64,000 nt of DNA from Sphaerolaimus hirsutus (Eukaryota > Nematoda > Chromadorea > Monhysterida > Sphaerolaimidae): NCBI GenBank assembly GCA_964036195.1, contig OZ038459.1, forward strand, positions 24,053,206-24,117,205. The letters run 5' to 3'. The notes below the pieces were generated by a model, which was not told the DNA's origin, did no database searches, and saw only the letters and a program-made list of their open reading frames with translations. Below, in pieces: positions 31,960 to 43,836 of the stretch (positions are counted from its first letter, which is position 1; each line of letters starts with the position of its first letter). Both the position numbers and the translations under genes were made by a program.

Positions 31960-32930
31960 TCAATAACCAAACAAATACCCTAGAAAAATACCCAAAAGTT
32001 GTAAACCTGTCGTCTTGCAGACGGTCAATGACCTTGCAAAATTTGTCTGGCTCTCATCTGGAACCTTGATGATTTACAACACCCCATTGTAAACCTGTCA
32101 CAAAAGATGGGAGTCCAACATCTGGGTCCCGTCTGGAACCTTGATGATTTACAACACCCCATTGTAAACCTGTCAGAAAACAGGGGTCAAATGTCTGGAA
32201 AAAGGCCGTAACTCAACCAGGGGAGGTCGTAAAACCATCAAATTTGCCCGCACTTACTGGAAAAGACTAGTTAAAACTGGCACAGCTGTTCAGATACTGA
32301 CTGCAGCTGTTGATCTTTTGTCAAAACTGACAGATGCACCTGTTAAAATACATCAGAATAGCCAGACAACAGCTGTCAGACGGTTGTAAAACTGCCAGAT
32401 TTTTTTTGGGGGGGAGGTAAGGATCTCCAGAGCATAAAAGAGCAGCCCAGAGCCAGTATCTGGATCAGTCTTCATTTCTTCATTTCTCCAGTCTTCACTT
32501 CCTGCTCTTCTTGGAACCTCCACAGCCTGCTGCTGTTTGGCTGATCACAGTGGCCCCTTTTCTGGCAGCTCCCTCTGAGCTGTAAGTTGCTGGCAACTAT
32601 TGTTTTGTTGTCATTGCTTGGCTGTTTACACAGTGCCTATTCCAAAAGTGCCCTTTTCCCTCCCCAGTTGATTCAACACTTGGGGACCATATCAACAATT
32701 TGTTTGGCTGTCTTCCAATGGTCAATATCCTCTTGCTTCAAGCAATTGAGGTAGAACCCTGCAACCCAATTGCATTCCCAGCAACAGTTTAGTGTTCTTA
32801 TTCTTTTTATTTTTTTATTTTTTCTGAAAGTTTTTCATTGTTATTATTTTTCTTTTATTTATTTTTGTTACTTTAATGTACTGCTTGTTCACTGAGTACA
32901 ATAAACTCCTGAAACTGAAATAAGTCCCAA
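31960..32930 (+). repeat. LTR-like segment (tandem repeats, TATA-like box, AATAAA)
   Basis: Tandem blocks built on GATTTACAACACCCCATTGT (about 32,060-32,190) resemble U3 enhancer repeats; CATAAAAG at 32,433-32,440 is a TATA-like box; AATAAA occurs at 32,900-32,905 after a T-rich run. Together they suggest an old solo LTR, present inverted in arm A. No TG/CA ends or duplication were established. Confidence 0.3.
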
Positions 32931-33969
32931 ATTCGATTCAATTGTGGCTATTTATTAGCTTTTCCCTAACAGACGTGTTGTGAAGTAAAAACAGGCTGTA
33001 AGTACATTCTAACTTGTATTTCCACTTTATTCCTAGGAATAATCTTGTTTCTCATCTACACCTACTTCTACAGGAAGGTGTGGAATTGAATAAGACAAAT
33101 AATATCATCCTACTCAAAGTACATAAACCAACAATCACTGCCAAACTTTTGGCTGGTGAGCGCAATCAGTTTTATCATTTCCAAGAACCCTGTGTGCATT
33201 TCTGAAGTCCATTCTATCCGGTTAAGCATATCTTGCACACAGAGACAATGTTTTAAAGCTTGAACTAGTTCTGCTGTCACATTATTTGTTTACACTATCT
33301 TCTTGTAACTATAATATAAGCAAAGTAAAAAGTTATCCTCATAGTGAAAGGTTAGACTTCTCTGGCTGAAGACCACTGGGGCACACTTGCTGGAACCTCA
33401 GTAAGGTTTAACAATAACAAAATAACTTTCTCCTGAAAGTGTCCATTTCTGCAGAAGGAGCATATACACTATCTGACTGACGAAGACAATTTGGCTCATT
33501 TTCAAAACTACAGAACAAATCCACTATCCAGTGTGAACTCAACATCTTGTTCCAGCAGACAAGTACTGTTATTATCTGTACCTCTACAGTATTTTCCATA
33601 AAACAATATAAACTAAGTAGAAAGTTATCCCCATAGTGAAAGGTTAGACTCATCTGGCTGAAGACCACTGGGGCACACTTGCTGGAAACTCAGTAAGGTT
33701 TAACAATAACAAAATAACTTTCCCCTGAAAGAGTCCATTTCTGTAGTAGAAGCAGATATACTATCTGACTGACAAAGACGATTTGGCTCATTTTCAAAAC
33801 TACAGATCAAATTCACAGTGTAATTTAGTATTCATTTTTTGGGATTTCCCTGTGAATAAAAGGATACATTGATAACAGTCAATCTGGCAAGCAGTTGACA
33901 ACTTAGCTTGGCCAAAGCAGCAAACAGCTTGCAGAGTATCAAGCTCAAAAAGCGTGCTTGCTGCTTAAC

Positions 33970-34281
33970 AGAATACACCCCCCCCCCCCCCTGGGGGATT
34001 ATTTTTTCATCAGACTTTTTTGAGGGGGACTATTTGAGGGGGAATCATTCAAGGGGGAAATTATTATTTCTTCAAACAATTTAAGCATTAACTGATTTCA
34101 TGAAATATGGTTTGCTTGAATTACGAAATAGCTAAATAACATGCAATTTTTGTTCGAATTGGATTCAAAAACTTTATCATATGCCTGAAAGGGGGAGTTA
34201 TTTGATGGGGTGATTATTTCTTCCGCAGTCATCTGAGACGCGGAATTATTCAAGGTGGGGGATTTATTTGAGTGTATACGG
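33970..34281. mobile_element. CCGTA-type element, left end eroded
   Basis: The right end reads GTATACGG followed by TA. CTTGAATAAT-like and C-run modules occur on both sides, but the left terminus is only a C run. It is private to arm B; arm A has no equivalent between 17,090 and 17,160. Confidence 0.5.
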
Positions 34282-34366
34282 TAATCGTTTGTGCATGATT
34301 ACGTCATCTATCAAAATTCATGCTTGTCCTATGCAGTGAGGCTGATAAAAATGGAGGTGTCAAACA

Positions 34367-34571
34367 TAGTGATGGAAAAGCGCCATGGAACTAGCACCTG
34401 GGGCTAGCGCCGAGGGAAAAAGCGCCATGGCGCTTGGCGTTATTTTACTCTGGCGCCACTGGCACTTGGCGCTAGGAACAAAACGCCTGGCGCTGGCGCT
34501 TGGCGCCATTTTGCTCCGGCGCCATTGGCGCTTGGCGCCAGGCCAGAGCCCAGGCGCTTTTTTCATAACTA
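34367..34571. mobile_element. hAT-like MITE, GGCGCC family, 205 bp
   Basis: Ends TAGTGATGGAAAAGCGCC and a GGCGCTTTTTTCATAACTA end. Flanks are GTCAAACA (34,359-34,366) and GTCAGACA (34,572-34,579), an 8-bp duplication with one mismatch. The interior is GGCGCC and TTGGCGC words only. Confidence 0.75.
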
Positions 34572-34579
34572 GTCAGACA

Positions 34580-34955
34580 TACGGTGTTAAATTTCCATTT
34601 ACCGTTTCCATTTTTCAGCTCATTTTCCACTTACCGGCAAATTGTCAGTTTTTTTCCACCTGATTTTCTGTTTTCTGTCAAATTTTTAATTTTCCGCCTC
34701 ATTCTCCATTTTCTCACTCAACTTTCTGTCTTCTGTTTCAGTCAACCTGGTAAACCTGCAGGAATTGTTTCTGTTTCCAGCAAAATTCTGCAATTTTTTC
34801 CATGCATAATTTTGCTCTTCATTTTCCATTTTCTGATATTATATTTTCCATTTTCCAGCAAGTGCAAAAAAATTCCTGTTTCCGTTTCCCGTTTTCTGAC
34901 AAGTGCAATAATTTGTCCATTTCTGTTTTCCAAAAAAAATCGTTTTGATACCTCA
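34580..34955. mobile_element. hAT-like MITE, TAGGGTGTC family, inserted in another element's duplication
   Basis: Ends TACGGTGTTAAA and TTTTGATACCTCA (diverged from TAGGGTGTCAAA) with the perfect 8-bp duplication GTCAGACA (34,572-34,579 and 34,956-34,963). The left duplication is also the right duplication of the GGCGCC element, so this element landed exactly there. The body repeats CATTTTCC and TTTCCGTTT-like words. Confidence 0.7.
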
Positions 34956-35090
34956 GTCAGACACATAAAATAGTCAGTTTTCAAAATTAAAAAAATGGTT
35001 GCAAGCTCGAAACTTTTGTCATCACACTGGCGCCACCCACTACTTTACCTTCCAAATTTCCAATTTTATCATTCAAATTCAACCCCGCAG

Positions 35091-35267
35091 ATACCCGAAC
35101 TAGATCCCATCTATCAAAATATAGCTACGGGTTTGCAAATGAACCCCGCTTCAGGAAGGTGGTTCAACGAAGGCCGCTCTGGCAGGGTGGCGTATCCAAA
35201 TGTGTGGGATTGGCCCATCGAGGAGAGTATAAGCGACTTGTGGATGCCAGGTGCTCAATTTGATTAG
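35091..35267 (+). CDS. Exon-like block 1, unknown protein (arm B)
   Basis: Encodes the same peptide as arm A 16,845-17,021, after the same AACCCCGCAG acceptor, ending in TAG. A possible donor ATGCCAG|GTGCTC lies 16 bp before the stop, allowing splicing to the downstream blocks. The 101-bp MITE at 35,379 would then be intronic. Confidence 0.4.
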   Translation: MPELDPIYQNIATGLQMNPASGRWFNEGRSGRVAYPNVWDWPIEESISDLWMPGAQFD

Positions 35268-35378
35268 CCCACCAGATTTTTTGGCCAGCAATTTCTGCCC
35301 TGAAATAAAAGCAAGAAATAAGAGTTGAGAGTGCATTTTTACATTATACTCTGATACTATTCATTGAATGATCACTGT

Positions 35379-35479
35379 TAGGGTGTCAACTTTCCATGTT
35401 CCGTTTTCCGTTTCCGCTTTCCGCAGGCAAATTTTTTTCCGTTTCCGTTTTCCGCCAAAAAGTTTTTGTTGACACCCTA
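35379..35479. mobile_element. hAT-like MITE, TAGGGTGTC family, minimal 101-bp copy
   Basis: Ends TAGGGTGTCAAC and GTTGACACCCTA with the perfect 8-bp duplication ATCACTGT (35,371-35,378 and 35,480-35,487). Between the ends are only TTTCCGTTTTCCG-type words. The empty site is in arm A (ACAGTGAT at 16,734-16,741), which proves the boundaries. Confidence 0.93.
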
Positions 35480-35568
35480 ATCACTGTGTACAAAATCAAT
35501 ACAATACATAAATGGGCACAATACTCTTGCATGAATACTGTGCACCTACTTTAGAGTAGTTATTTCAG

Positions 35569-35631
35569 AAAATTCAAGATGATTGTTCAAAAAAAGTGAC
35601 CGTGTATGCCATAAAGATTGAAGAAAAATGA
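35569..35631 (+). CDS. Exon-like block 2, unknown protein (arm B)
   Basis: 21 codons after acceptor TTATTTCAG, ending TGA. The frame is kept open despite several substitutions relative to arm A 16,590-16,652. Confidence 0.3.
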   Translation, partial: KIQDDCSKKVTVYAIKIEEK

Positions 35632-35646
35632 AATTGAGTAAAATAA

Positions 35647-35817
35647 TTGGGCTGCCCAAAAATTAAGTCGGACAAATTGAATTTCGCACCAGGAGACCCG
35701 CCCACATCTGGGACAGAAAGATATGGCATCATTGATTTTGTGTCTGGCAATTTGAGCGCTGTGACAAATCTTGTCGGTGGTGTTGGCCTCTGTCAAGTGG
35801 AAATTGGTATGCTTTGA
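35647..35817 (+). CDS. Exon-like block 3, unknown protein (arm B)
   Basis: 57 codons with the same translation as arm A 16,404-16,574, ending TGA. Weak acceptor context. See arm A for the description. Confidence 0.35.
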   Translation: MGCPKIKSDKLNFAPGDPPTSGTERYGIIDFVSGNLSAVTNLVGGVGLCQVEIGML

Positions 35818-36441
35818 ATTGAACCTTTTTTGTGAAATTGTGCTTTTCAATAACAAAAAAAACAAAAAAATTGGAAAATGTTCACGATTTTTTCCGAGTT
35901 TAATAAAAAAAAACTTGATAAAAATTTGAAAATTTCAGTGGGAAAGCATACGGAAATCTTGAAAATTGGAAAAATTCGTGTAAAAAATTAAAAATTTACA
36001 AACTGATTTAAAAGACTGACAAGAACAATAAAAAGTTAACACGCTTTTCTTCGAAAAGTTGGCAACCACCATTATTTCTCCCCAAAATTCCAACACCCAG
36101 AATCACAACGAAGTGACGTGAAACGAGTGTCGCAATTCCGGAAAGCTGAAAACATAAGTGCCAGGCCCACGTCGGTGGCCACAATCGAAGAGATAAAAGG
36201 TAGATGATAAATACTCGGCGGTAGGGTTCGGGATTTCAAAATATTTGGGTTCGGGTATCGGGTATCGGGTATCGGTTCCCAAAATTTTGCGGGTATCGGG
36301 TTCAGGTTTGAGTATTGAGGTCAGGTATCAGGTCGGGTTTTCAGGTTCAAATGAGGGTATCGGGTAATAGAGTTGCTGGGTATTGGGAAATAAAATAATC
36401 TGGTATTTGATTGAACAACAAAAATACAGCATGGCGTAGTA

Positions 36442-37717
36442 AACTGCGTTCGGATCAAGTCCGGCAGTCAGTTTCTGACCTGACTGCTGATGCCATAACT
36501 CCCGCTGTGGGGGGAATTAAGAGATGAAATTTGGGTGAGACATAGCCGACATTCCCCCCATACTATACTCCAACGCAGGGGCGACGGCGACCCGTTTTAG
36601 TGTGGGTCGCCGTATACGGTTTTCCACCACTTTGGCTGCCTTAACTCTAGAAACGCGGACACGAAATAGCTGAAATTTTGGGGGGCTATCGTCAACATCC
36701 TGTGGCACCATCGACTCACCAAAAGTGTCGCTCACTGCGTATACCGTGCTGTTTTTTACAGATACAGTGTACGCATCAGGTCCAGGACCAACTTGCGTTT
36801 CACCGAGCCAAATTCACTTTAAATATATTTTTTATTGGACACTTGAAAAGTTGGTTTAGGATGCCCTCTAGGGAAGGGTTTAAGGTATAAAATTGCGTAA
36901 AAAACATTACCCCAAAAATGCCCCACTAAGGAATTTTAATGGGGGTGAATGTGATGAAGTCACATATGACATCATCACCATACAAATTTGTACTGTGATG
37001 ATGTCATAGGTGATGTCAGAACAGTCACCCCCATTAAAATTCCTTAGTGGGTCATTTTTGGGGTAAGGTTTTTTACGCAATTTTATACCTTAAACCCTTC
37101 CCTAGAGGGCATCCTAAACCAACTTTTAAAGTGTCTTATAAAAAAATATATTTAAAGTGAATTTTTAGGATGCAACTGTAGGGGCATTGTTAGAATATCG
37201 CTTAACAGGTAACTTCACTGTATTGCACAGTATCGTATGGGTCTGTAGAATTGTAAAACTGTATTACATAACTGCATTGAGCATTTTTGAAAAAATTAAT
37301 AGGGTGCCGGACCTGATGCAGACAGCACATTCATTAAAAACGCGCTATACCCGCAAGCGACACCTTTCGTGGGTCGCCGGCGCCCGCCATTTAGTGTACA
37401 GTAAGGGGGGTGTTGGCTATATCCCCCCAGTTTCAGCTTTGTATTGTCTGCGTTTCTGGAGTGACGGCACCCGAAGTGATGAAAAACCACTGGGTGCCGG
37501 ACTTGACGCGGACAGCGAAATTCTGTAAAAAAATTTGCGCGTATACGGCGACCCACACTTAGGGGGGTCGCCGTCGCCCCTGCGTTGGAGTATAGTAGGG
37601 GGGGGAATGTCGGCTACGTCCCACCCAAATTTCATCTCTTAATTCCCCCCACAGCGGGAGTTATGGCGTCAGCAGTCAGGTTAGAAACTGACTGCCGGAC
37701 CTGATCCGAACGCTGTT
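36442..37717. mobile_element. 1.28-kb TA-targeting element with long inverted repeats
   Basis: Inverted repeats of about 180 bp begin AACTGCGTTCGGATC and contain ATTCCCCCC and GGCGACGGCGACCC. TA flanks at 36,440-36,441 and 37,718-37,719; the empty TA is in arm A at 15,741-15,742. A separate foldback (36,810-37,166) sits near the centre. No transposase ORF. Confidence 0.82.
36810..37166. mobile_element. Foldback element nested in 36,442-37,717
   Basis: Near-perfect arms starting AATTCACTTTAAATATATTT, with about 150 bp per arm including CCCTAGAGGGCATCC, and a short loop around 36,960-37,010. Non-coding. A transcript would form a long hairpin. Confidence 0.6.
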
Positions 37718-37981
37718 TATATCTATCACAAGGTGTTTAACTAAGTGGAAATACACATGGAGATGCAGCAGTTTAGAAAATTCTTGCTCAAAAAAGTATA
37801 ACCATTGAATTGTGATATAAAACATAGCTTCAGTTGTTGTGGGTATCACACCATGCTGGCTGAGGCCCCTGAAAATAGTGAAACATATTTTGGCACACTC
37901 AGTGTGTGAATTCTCATTGCCTGATGACAAACCAGTTGTAAACTCAACTGTGTGGACATTCTGCAGTTGAGCAAACAACTT

Positions 37982-38104
37982 CTAACACAGGGAAAAGTAC
38001 CTTGCTGACAACTCGCTGCCAGTTTGCTTGCCAAGGAGCGAAAATCAGGCCTACCTAAATTCCACCTCACTGCCAGCTTGCTGACATGTTTTTTAATGCT
38101 GTAA
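37982..38104. mobile_element. Truncated CACAGGG element flanked by a 14-bp direct repeat
   Basis: Holds only the first ~120 bp of the CACAGGG family (full copy 2,151-2,496), then stops abruptly. It is flanked by TGAGCAAACAACTT at 37,968-37,981 and 38,105-38,118; arm A has this 14-mer once, near 15,482. A cut-and-paste event would not give this structure. Confidence 0.7.
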
Positions 38105-38174
38105 TGAGCAAACAACTTTTTCTAAGTTCACTGACACCATGCCTGACACTGCACCCAGTCAGGTAGACTATCTA

Positions 38175-38737
38175 AAACTCGGCGGACTTTTTGGAAGTCA
38201 TTGTTCTACGGGATTTTTGTACGAGTGAGAATACACAAACTTGGCACATGTCCAAGTTTCTTGCATTTCGTGCAAACAAGTTTAAAGACACACGATTTCT
38301 CTTCGCGTCTCCAATAATCGCCGCGGAATCCAATTAAGCGACTGCAAATAGTCGCTAATGGCAACCCATTTACTAGTTGACACTTGTGTTGACTTAAATG
38401 TATTGCGCGGCCATTATCGTTGACGCGAACAGAAATCCTGCGTCTTTAAAGTTGTTGGTATAAAACGCAAGGAATTTGGACGTGTGCCAAATTCATATAC
38501 GTTCGTTTTTACAGGAATTTGTCGGGGCTGCGACGATGAGATCCTACCTAAGACCTTACAATCCGACTTTCTAAAACGATTTGTCGATCAAACTCATATT
38601 GTTCTTGCATAAAAAGTCGGATTGAATCAAATCTATTGTGAACCGAATGGAATCCGTCCATTCAAGTAAAAATTTAAAAACATACGTCATTGGTAACCAA
38701 GGGGCGAATCACTGATTCGTTTCATGTCCGCCGAGTT
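38175..38737. mobile_element. AAACTCGGCGGAC-ended MITE, TA target
   Basis: Perfect 13-bp inverted ends AAACTCGGCGGAC, TA duplication (38,173-38,174 and 38,738-38,739), empty TA in arm A at 15,423-15,424. 563 bp, no ORF of note; the interior is unlike that of 28,843-29,068. Confidence 0.85.
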
Positions 38738-38901
38738 TACCTCACTGAACCAGGTGCAACTGAACACACTTAAGAGGAGAAAACTGGAATCAAGTGCACC
38801 CAGATATCTGGCAGCCATTTTGGCCAAGGGAATAGCAGCTATCTGAATTGTCTTCAATTGAATCAAATTTTTCAAATGTGAATGAAAACATGCAGTACAT
38901 A

Positions 38902-39309
38902 CCGTAAATGCTCCAATGAGGCGACTGTCAGTTTATTGTTTTCAGCACATTTTTGGGGGTCGCATTATTGGAGGGGTCGCTTTATTGGAGAGAGTCGCAT
39001 TGTATTTTTCGACACCTCAATAACTCAACTGTTCATTTAATTCGTATGAGCATGGCGTCGTAAATCATCCGCGTTAAAAGGTATGCATCCGCGTTTAAGC
39101 CTATGATCCACTTCAGCAGCCTGTGAATCGCTTATTGGAGTTTTTGGTTTATTATTGGTTTATTGGATGATGTTTTAAAAACATATTTGTCTTTGGGGGT
39201 CGGATTATTGGAGAGGGTCGCTTTATACTTACACAAAGTGCTAAAGGGGGTCGTACTATTGGAGAGGTCGCTTTATTGGAGGGGGGTCATCCTAATAGAG
39301 CATTTACGG
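38902..39309. mobile_element. CCGTA-ended MITE, GAGGCGAC variant
   Basis: Ends CCGTAAATGCTC and GAGCATTTACGG with TA duplication (38,900-38,901 and 39,310-39,311). Arm A has the single TA at 15,261-15,262, which fixes the duplication as TA for this group. The body repeats TTATTGGAGGGGTCGC-type modules instead of CTCGAATAATCCCC. Confidence 0.88.
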
Positions 39310-40475
39310 TAATAATCTCAGATCTGAATAAATTGAAACAAACCAATTAGAGGTGTCTAAATTACAAATGCACCAAACAACTGGAAGCTGTATTTGCAAT
39401 GCTTCCAAACTGCTTAAAAGATTGAACTGTGGAAAATTTTTGTGGGTATTTTTGGGTATTGAATGTGAGTTCAGGTATTGAGGTTGGGTATCGGGTGCGG
39501 GTTCGGGTAGTAGAGTCGGATCGGGTATCGGGTTTCGGTTCCAAAAAGTGTGCGGGTATCAGGTTCGGGTCGGGTTGGGTCGGGTCGGGTCAGGTTCCCA
39601 ACCCTACTCGGCGGGCCGCAAAGTATCTTCAGAATCCTATCATAATTTAATGAATTATATCTTGTGATATATTACGTAATTAATTATTCCATAGTAAAAA
39701 CGAAATATAATGATGAAAAAGCTGTTTTTGGTTCATTATTCAGATGGATTATGGTAGGTTTTCTACTAAGTGTGATGCCTGCTAAGTATACCATGGGGGG
39801 TTATTTTTTCAGAGTGGAAATTTTGAGGGGTGGTTAAACGAGGGGGTGGTGTTTTGAGGGGGGTTTATTATTTCGCCAGAAATTGTTCGAAATCCCAGTA
39901 CTAAATTGTTGTTTGAAACGTACACAAATGTCAAAAAATGCAACAAAAACCGACATTTTTCAACACTCTATGGACTTATATATGTATGTAGACAGTATAT
40001 AACCGGTTCTAAGATAACACAGTCATTGTTTTAACATGTGTTCTGCGTTTCCCGGATCACAAACCGTATTACGTTCTCTATACAGTAAATTGGGGGGGGT
40101 ATTTCGAGGGGGGGGGGTTATAAGTAGTGATGTAAAAAGCGCCAGACTTTTGGCGCCAAGCGCCAAAAGCGCCATGGCACTTTTCTAGACCATGGCGCCA
40201 AGCGCCAATGGCGCCAGGGGATGATGGCGCCAAGCGCCAATAGCGCCAGCGCCAAAAAATTTTGTTGCATAAAGTGCAGCGATGCAAATGCCGTGCTATC
40301 GATTTGTTTGTCAACTGGTTCCCATCCCAATTCAAAGCTTGCTGACAAGTAACACTATCCAGCGTTGTATACACATATACCATATTTCTTTAAATACCCC
40401 CTTCAATTAAACCCCCCCCCCCCCCCGTCTGGAGTAAGGTAGATCATGTATCCGATGAAGATGATACATTTTCAC

Positions 40476-42565
40476 AGCAACTTCAAAAAAATTTATGTGT
40501 ATTTATGGCACATCAGCAACACATAAATTTTTTCTACCAATTTGACATAAATGTATTTTATGTGAATGTGACTAAAAAGCATTTAAGTCAAATAAGGTTC
40601 CAACAGGTGTCTCGAGAATCTGTGTACGGGTTAAATGCTGCACTAAACCATTATCATAAATACATACTGTATTACCTCGAATTACCCCCCCCCCCCTCGA
40701 AATACCCCCTAAAATTCGGCTGAGAAAAAAATAACCCCCCCCCCCCTCGAAATACCCCCCTAACATTGAGTGTAAAGAGAACGTACATGACAAATACCGC
40801 AGTTTGTGATCTGTACAATGCAGAACACATGTTAAAACTGGTGATTGAGTGACGTTAGGGAAGGGTTTATGTGTATATACAGTTTTATATGCCTTTAAAC
40901 ACATATACATCTATGTAATTGTTCGGTTTTTCTACGTCCGAGTATGGGGAATTTCCGAAAATTTCTGGTGAAATAATAGACACCCCCTCTAATAAACCCC
41001 CCATGAATTATCCCCCCTCAAATTTTGCTGGCAAAATAATAAACCCCCTGGGGGTATTTCGAGGTAATACGGTATGCATTTATGTTGTTTGTATGTGTAT
41101 CTTCTACTTTTTGTTTACTTCACAACAATGTCAAATAAACTTCAAATGATTATATGACGAGATTGAATTTAAAACAAATCAAATTCTTGTATGTCACATA
41201 AACATTCTATATTACATATGTGACATAACAAATAATATTCTTGTATGGCACATAAACATTCTGTATTACAAATGTGAGACATAAAAAATGGAAACTGTAG
41301 CACATAATGGTTGACTTGGATTATTTTTGGTTCATCTTTAGAGCCATCTTTTACCATAAACATTTTTACATTGGTGACACTGACAATAATTTGTGACACA
41401 CACTTGACACAATTTTTACAGTAAGCTCTGCCAGCATGTATACAAGATATTTATGCAACATAACAGTTTTACTTGTCTTACTATGCCACTAGTTAAACAA
41501 TCATATGTATTGAAGTGCTTAAAAAATGTTGATGTTTGAGATTACTGTGAAAAATGTGTCACATGTGTCACCACACCAGTTATTGTCACCAGTTATGGTC
41601 ACACACTATTTGAAAAGGGTTTCTGCAGAGACAAAATTTGGTTATCACACATCAACATTTCTTAAAACACTTAAACACATGGTTGTTCAACTACGTAGCA
41701 TATCATGCTTAACTTATACCACATTTTTATGAATTTTTTTTTGCATATTTGTATGTATGTATCATACATTGATTTGTCAGCAACAGTGTAAAGAACATTC
41801 CAGAACTTGTACTCATACTTGCACCTGTACTCTCAATAGCTGGATGAATGACCTTTACAGAGTTGAAATGTCATGTACATGTATTAAAAAAACTGTGTAT
41901 GGGAGCAAACCAATGTGTGTGGCATGGGGAAAACCAACCCTAGCATTCCTGCATTTGTTTACTTGTGTGTGTGTGTGAGTGAATGCTGGCTTTCCAGAAC
42001 TATACATTGCTTTACAGTGCAAACATTTTTTTACATGAGAGAAATGATTTTTAGATGTCAAATTCAGCATTCACACCAGTTTTATGAGAAGAAAATTTTA
42101 TTACATTTTCTGAAAAATGCCCCTTTTTGTAACACTGAATGCAATGCTGAAGAATTGTTTTTCAATGAGAAATCCAGAATCTTGAAAAAATATGAATATT
42201 ATGAGTACTGTCAGTTTTATATGGACTTATTAAAATTGATCTTTACATTGCATGTTTACTGACATGATGATAACATAAATATTTCAATTTCATATGGGAA
42301 TTGCAATGTGTACAATGAAAAATTATTGACAATTCCAGAAAAGAATCAAAAATTTGCGATACACAGACTTTCCCATGACACTGGATCTTATGACAAATAA
42401 ATTTTTTTGTTGTGATCAGAGGTTACAGCCACAGTTCTGATGTGTCTCAACAAAAATTTATGTGAGTTTATGTGGGATTTATGTATTGATGTAAAATTTA
42501 TGTGACATTTATGCACAGTAAACAAATGGGCACATAAACTCACATAAATTTTTCTGAAGTTGCTG
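40476..42565. repeat. Possible element with CAGCAACTTC ends and TTTATGTGA words
   Basis: CAGCAACTTCAAAAAAATTT at the left and a TTCTGAAGTTGCTG end at the right are inverted partners, and ATTTATGTGA-type words occur beside both. The 8-bp flanks do not match, so the ends may not belong to one event. Within it, 41,185-41,290 holds two tandem copies of a ~60-bp unit containing CACATAAACATTCT. No gene. Confidence 0.35.
40667..41072. mobile_element. CCGTA-type MITE (left end CTGTATTACC)
   Basis: Inverted ends CTGTATTACCTCGAATTA (one substitution) and GAGGTAATACGG with TA flanks; internal C runs and ATTTTGCTGGC linker. Non-coding. Confidence 0.7.
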
Positions 42566-42595
42566 TGTTTGTCAGCTGTGAATTTATATCGCAGC

Positions 42596-43613
42596 CAGGG
42601 TTGGTTTTATAAAAATCATTTGTATACAAATTGTATAAAAATTTTATAAAAATGTATTTTATTTTAATTGTATTCTTGTTTCATTTTATTTTATTTTATT
42701 TTATTCCAAAATAATAATAAAATAATAAAATGGACCATTTTACAAAAATTTTACAGAAATTTTACAAAAAATCAGAATCTTGCATGCAAGGTCAGAAAAA
42801 TGTGATAATTAGACCTAAACATGAAAAACGTGTGACAAATTTTGTCATTACTTTGCAAACATTGCATGCAGTAGGTATTGTTAGCTAGTTGCAAGTGTTA
42901 AGTTACAATTATTGATATAAATGGTTTGCATTTTCAGTAGAAGGATCACTGGAGTGTGCTGGGCGCATTTGTAAAACATCATGCAAAGTGTCAATTGTCA
43001 TAACAAATGTAGTAAAGAGTCAATTGGCATCTCAAATGTCAAGCAAAGTATAATTGTCATGACAAATGTCATGCAGCGTGTAAATTGTGTATCTGAATCT
43101 TCTATTTTGGTATCCAAACCTTCTACTTTGGTATCCAAATCTTTTGTTTTTGTATCCAAATGTCCACACAAGATTTTGTTACAAAAACAATAAGATTTCG
43201 ATACAAAAGATAAGATTTGGATACAATTTGCTTTACAGTTTCCACTTTTATTTATATTTGTCATGACAATTGACACTTTTCTTAACATTTTCATGAAAAT
43301 TGACACTTTCCATTCCATTTCATATGACATTTTGACACTTTACATGGCTTGGGACTGCCCCAGCTCCGCGAATGAACAGGTTGAACTATAAACAACAGGA
43401 AAAAAATTTACAAAAAATATGAATTTTTATATAATTTTTACAAAAATATGAATTTGTATACAATTTTACAAAATTTTTACAAAAATTCGAATTTTTATAC
43501 AATTTTTATTTTTATTTTGAAATTTTCCATTTTATTTTATTTTATTTTATTCGTCAATTTTCCATTTTATTTTTATTTTATTTTTATTCTTTTCTGAGAT
43601 TTTTCCAACCCTG
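42596..43613. mobile_element. hAT-like MITE, TTTTATTTTATT word, 1.0-kb copy
   Basis: Ends CAGGGTTGG and CCAACCCTG with the perfect 8-bp duplication ATCGCAGC (42,588-42,595 and 43,614-43,621). T/A arrays lie near both ends. The centre (42,840-43,340) contains its own repeated phrases (TTGTCATGACAAATGTC, ATCCAAACCTTCTA). No transposase. Confidence 0.88.
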
Positions 43614-43699
43614 ATCGCAGCTATTTATATGGCTTTGTTTATGGAACGATCTATGATAATATGGCCAAAATATATCCTATTTGGTCAATTTATTACGTT

Positions 43700-43836
43700 T
43701 TGGGTACAAAAAAACACACAATACTTTACTACGACCCTTCATAAAAATTCCCCCCGGATAAGCCCCCCTCGAAACTCCCCTCAAAATTTGCACCCTGAAA
43801 AAATAAACCCCGTGTGTGTATTTCGAGGAAATACGG
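43700..43836. mobile_element. CCGTA-type fragment (right end only)
   Basis: The right end GAGGAAATACGG plus TA is intact and C-run modules precede it, but no left end was found. The remainder of 43,614-44,092 is AT-rich without a gene. Confidence 0.45.

Larger units (their letters stand above)
36222..39606. mobile_element. hAT-like MITE, CCCGATACCCGA-word family (arm B copy, heavily invaded)
   Basis: Same insertion as arm A 14,986-15,989, with the duplication CTCGGCGG at 36,214-36,221 and 39,607-39,614. Removing the later insertions 36,442-37,717, 37,982-38,104, 38,175-38,737 and 38,902-39,309 restores about 1.0 kb, the length of the arm A copy. Confidence 0.85.

Noticed and set aside
40476-42565. 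A further hAT-like element with CAGCAACTTC ends
   Set aside because: The ends are convincing partners but the 8-bp flanks differ, so it is listed only as a possible repeat.
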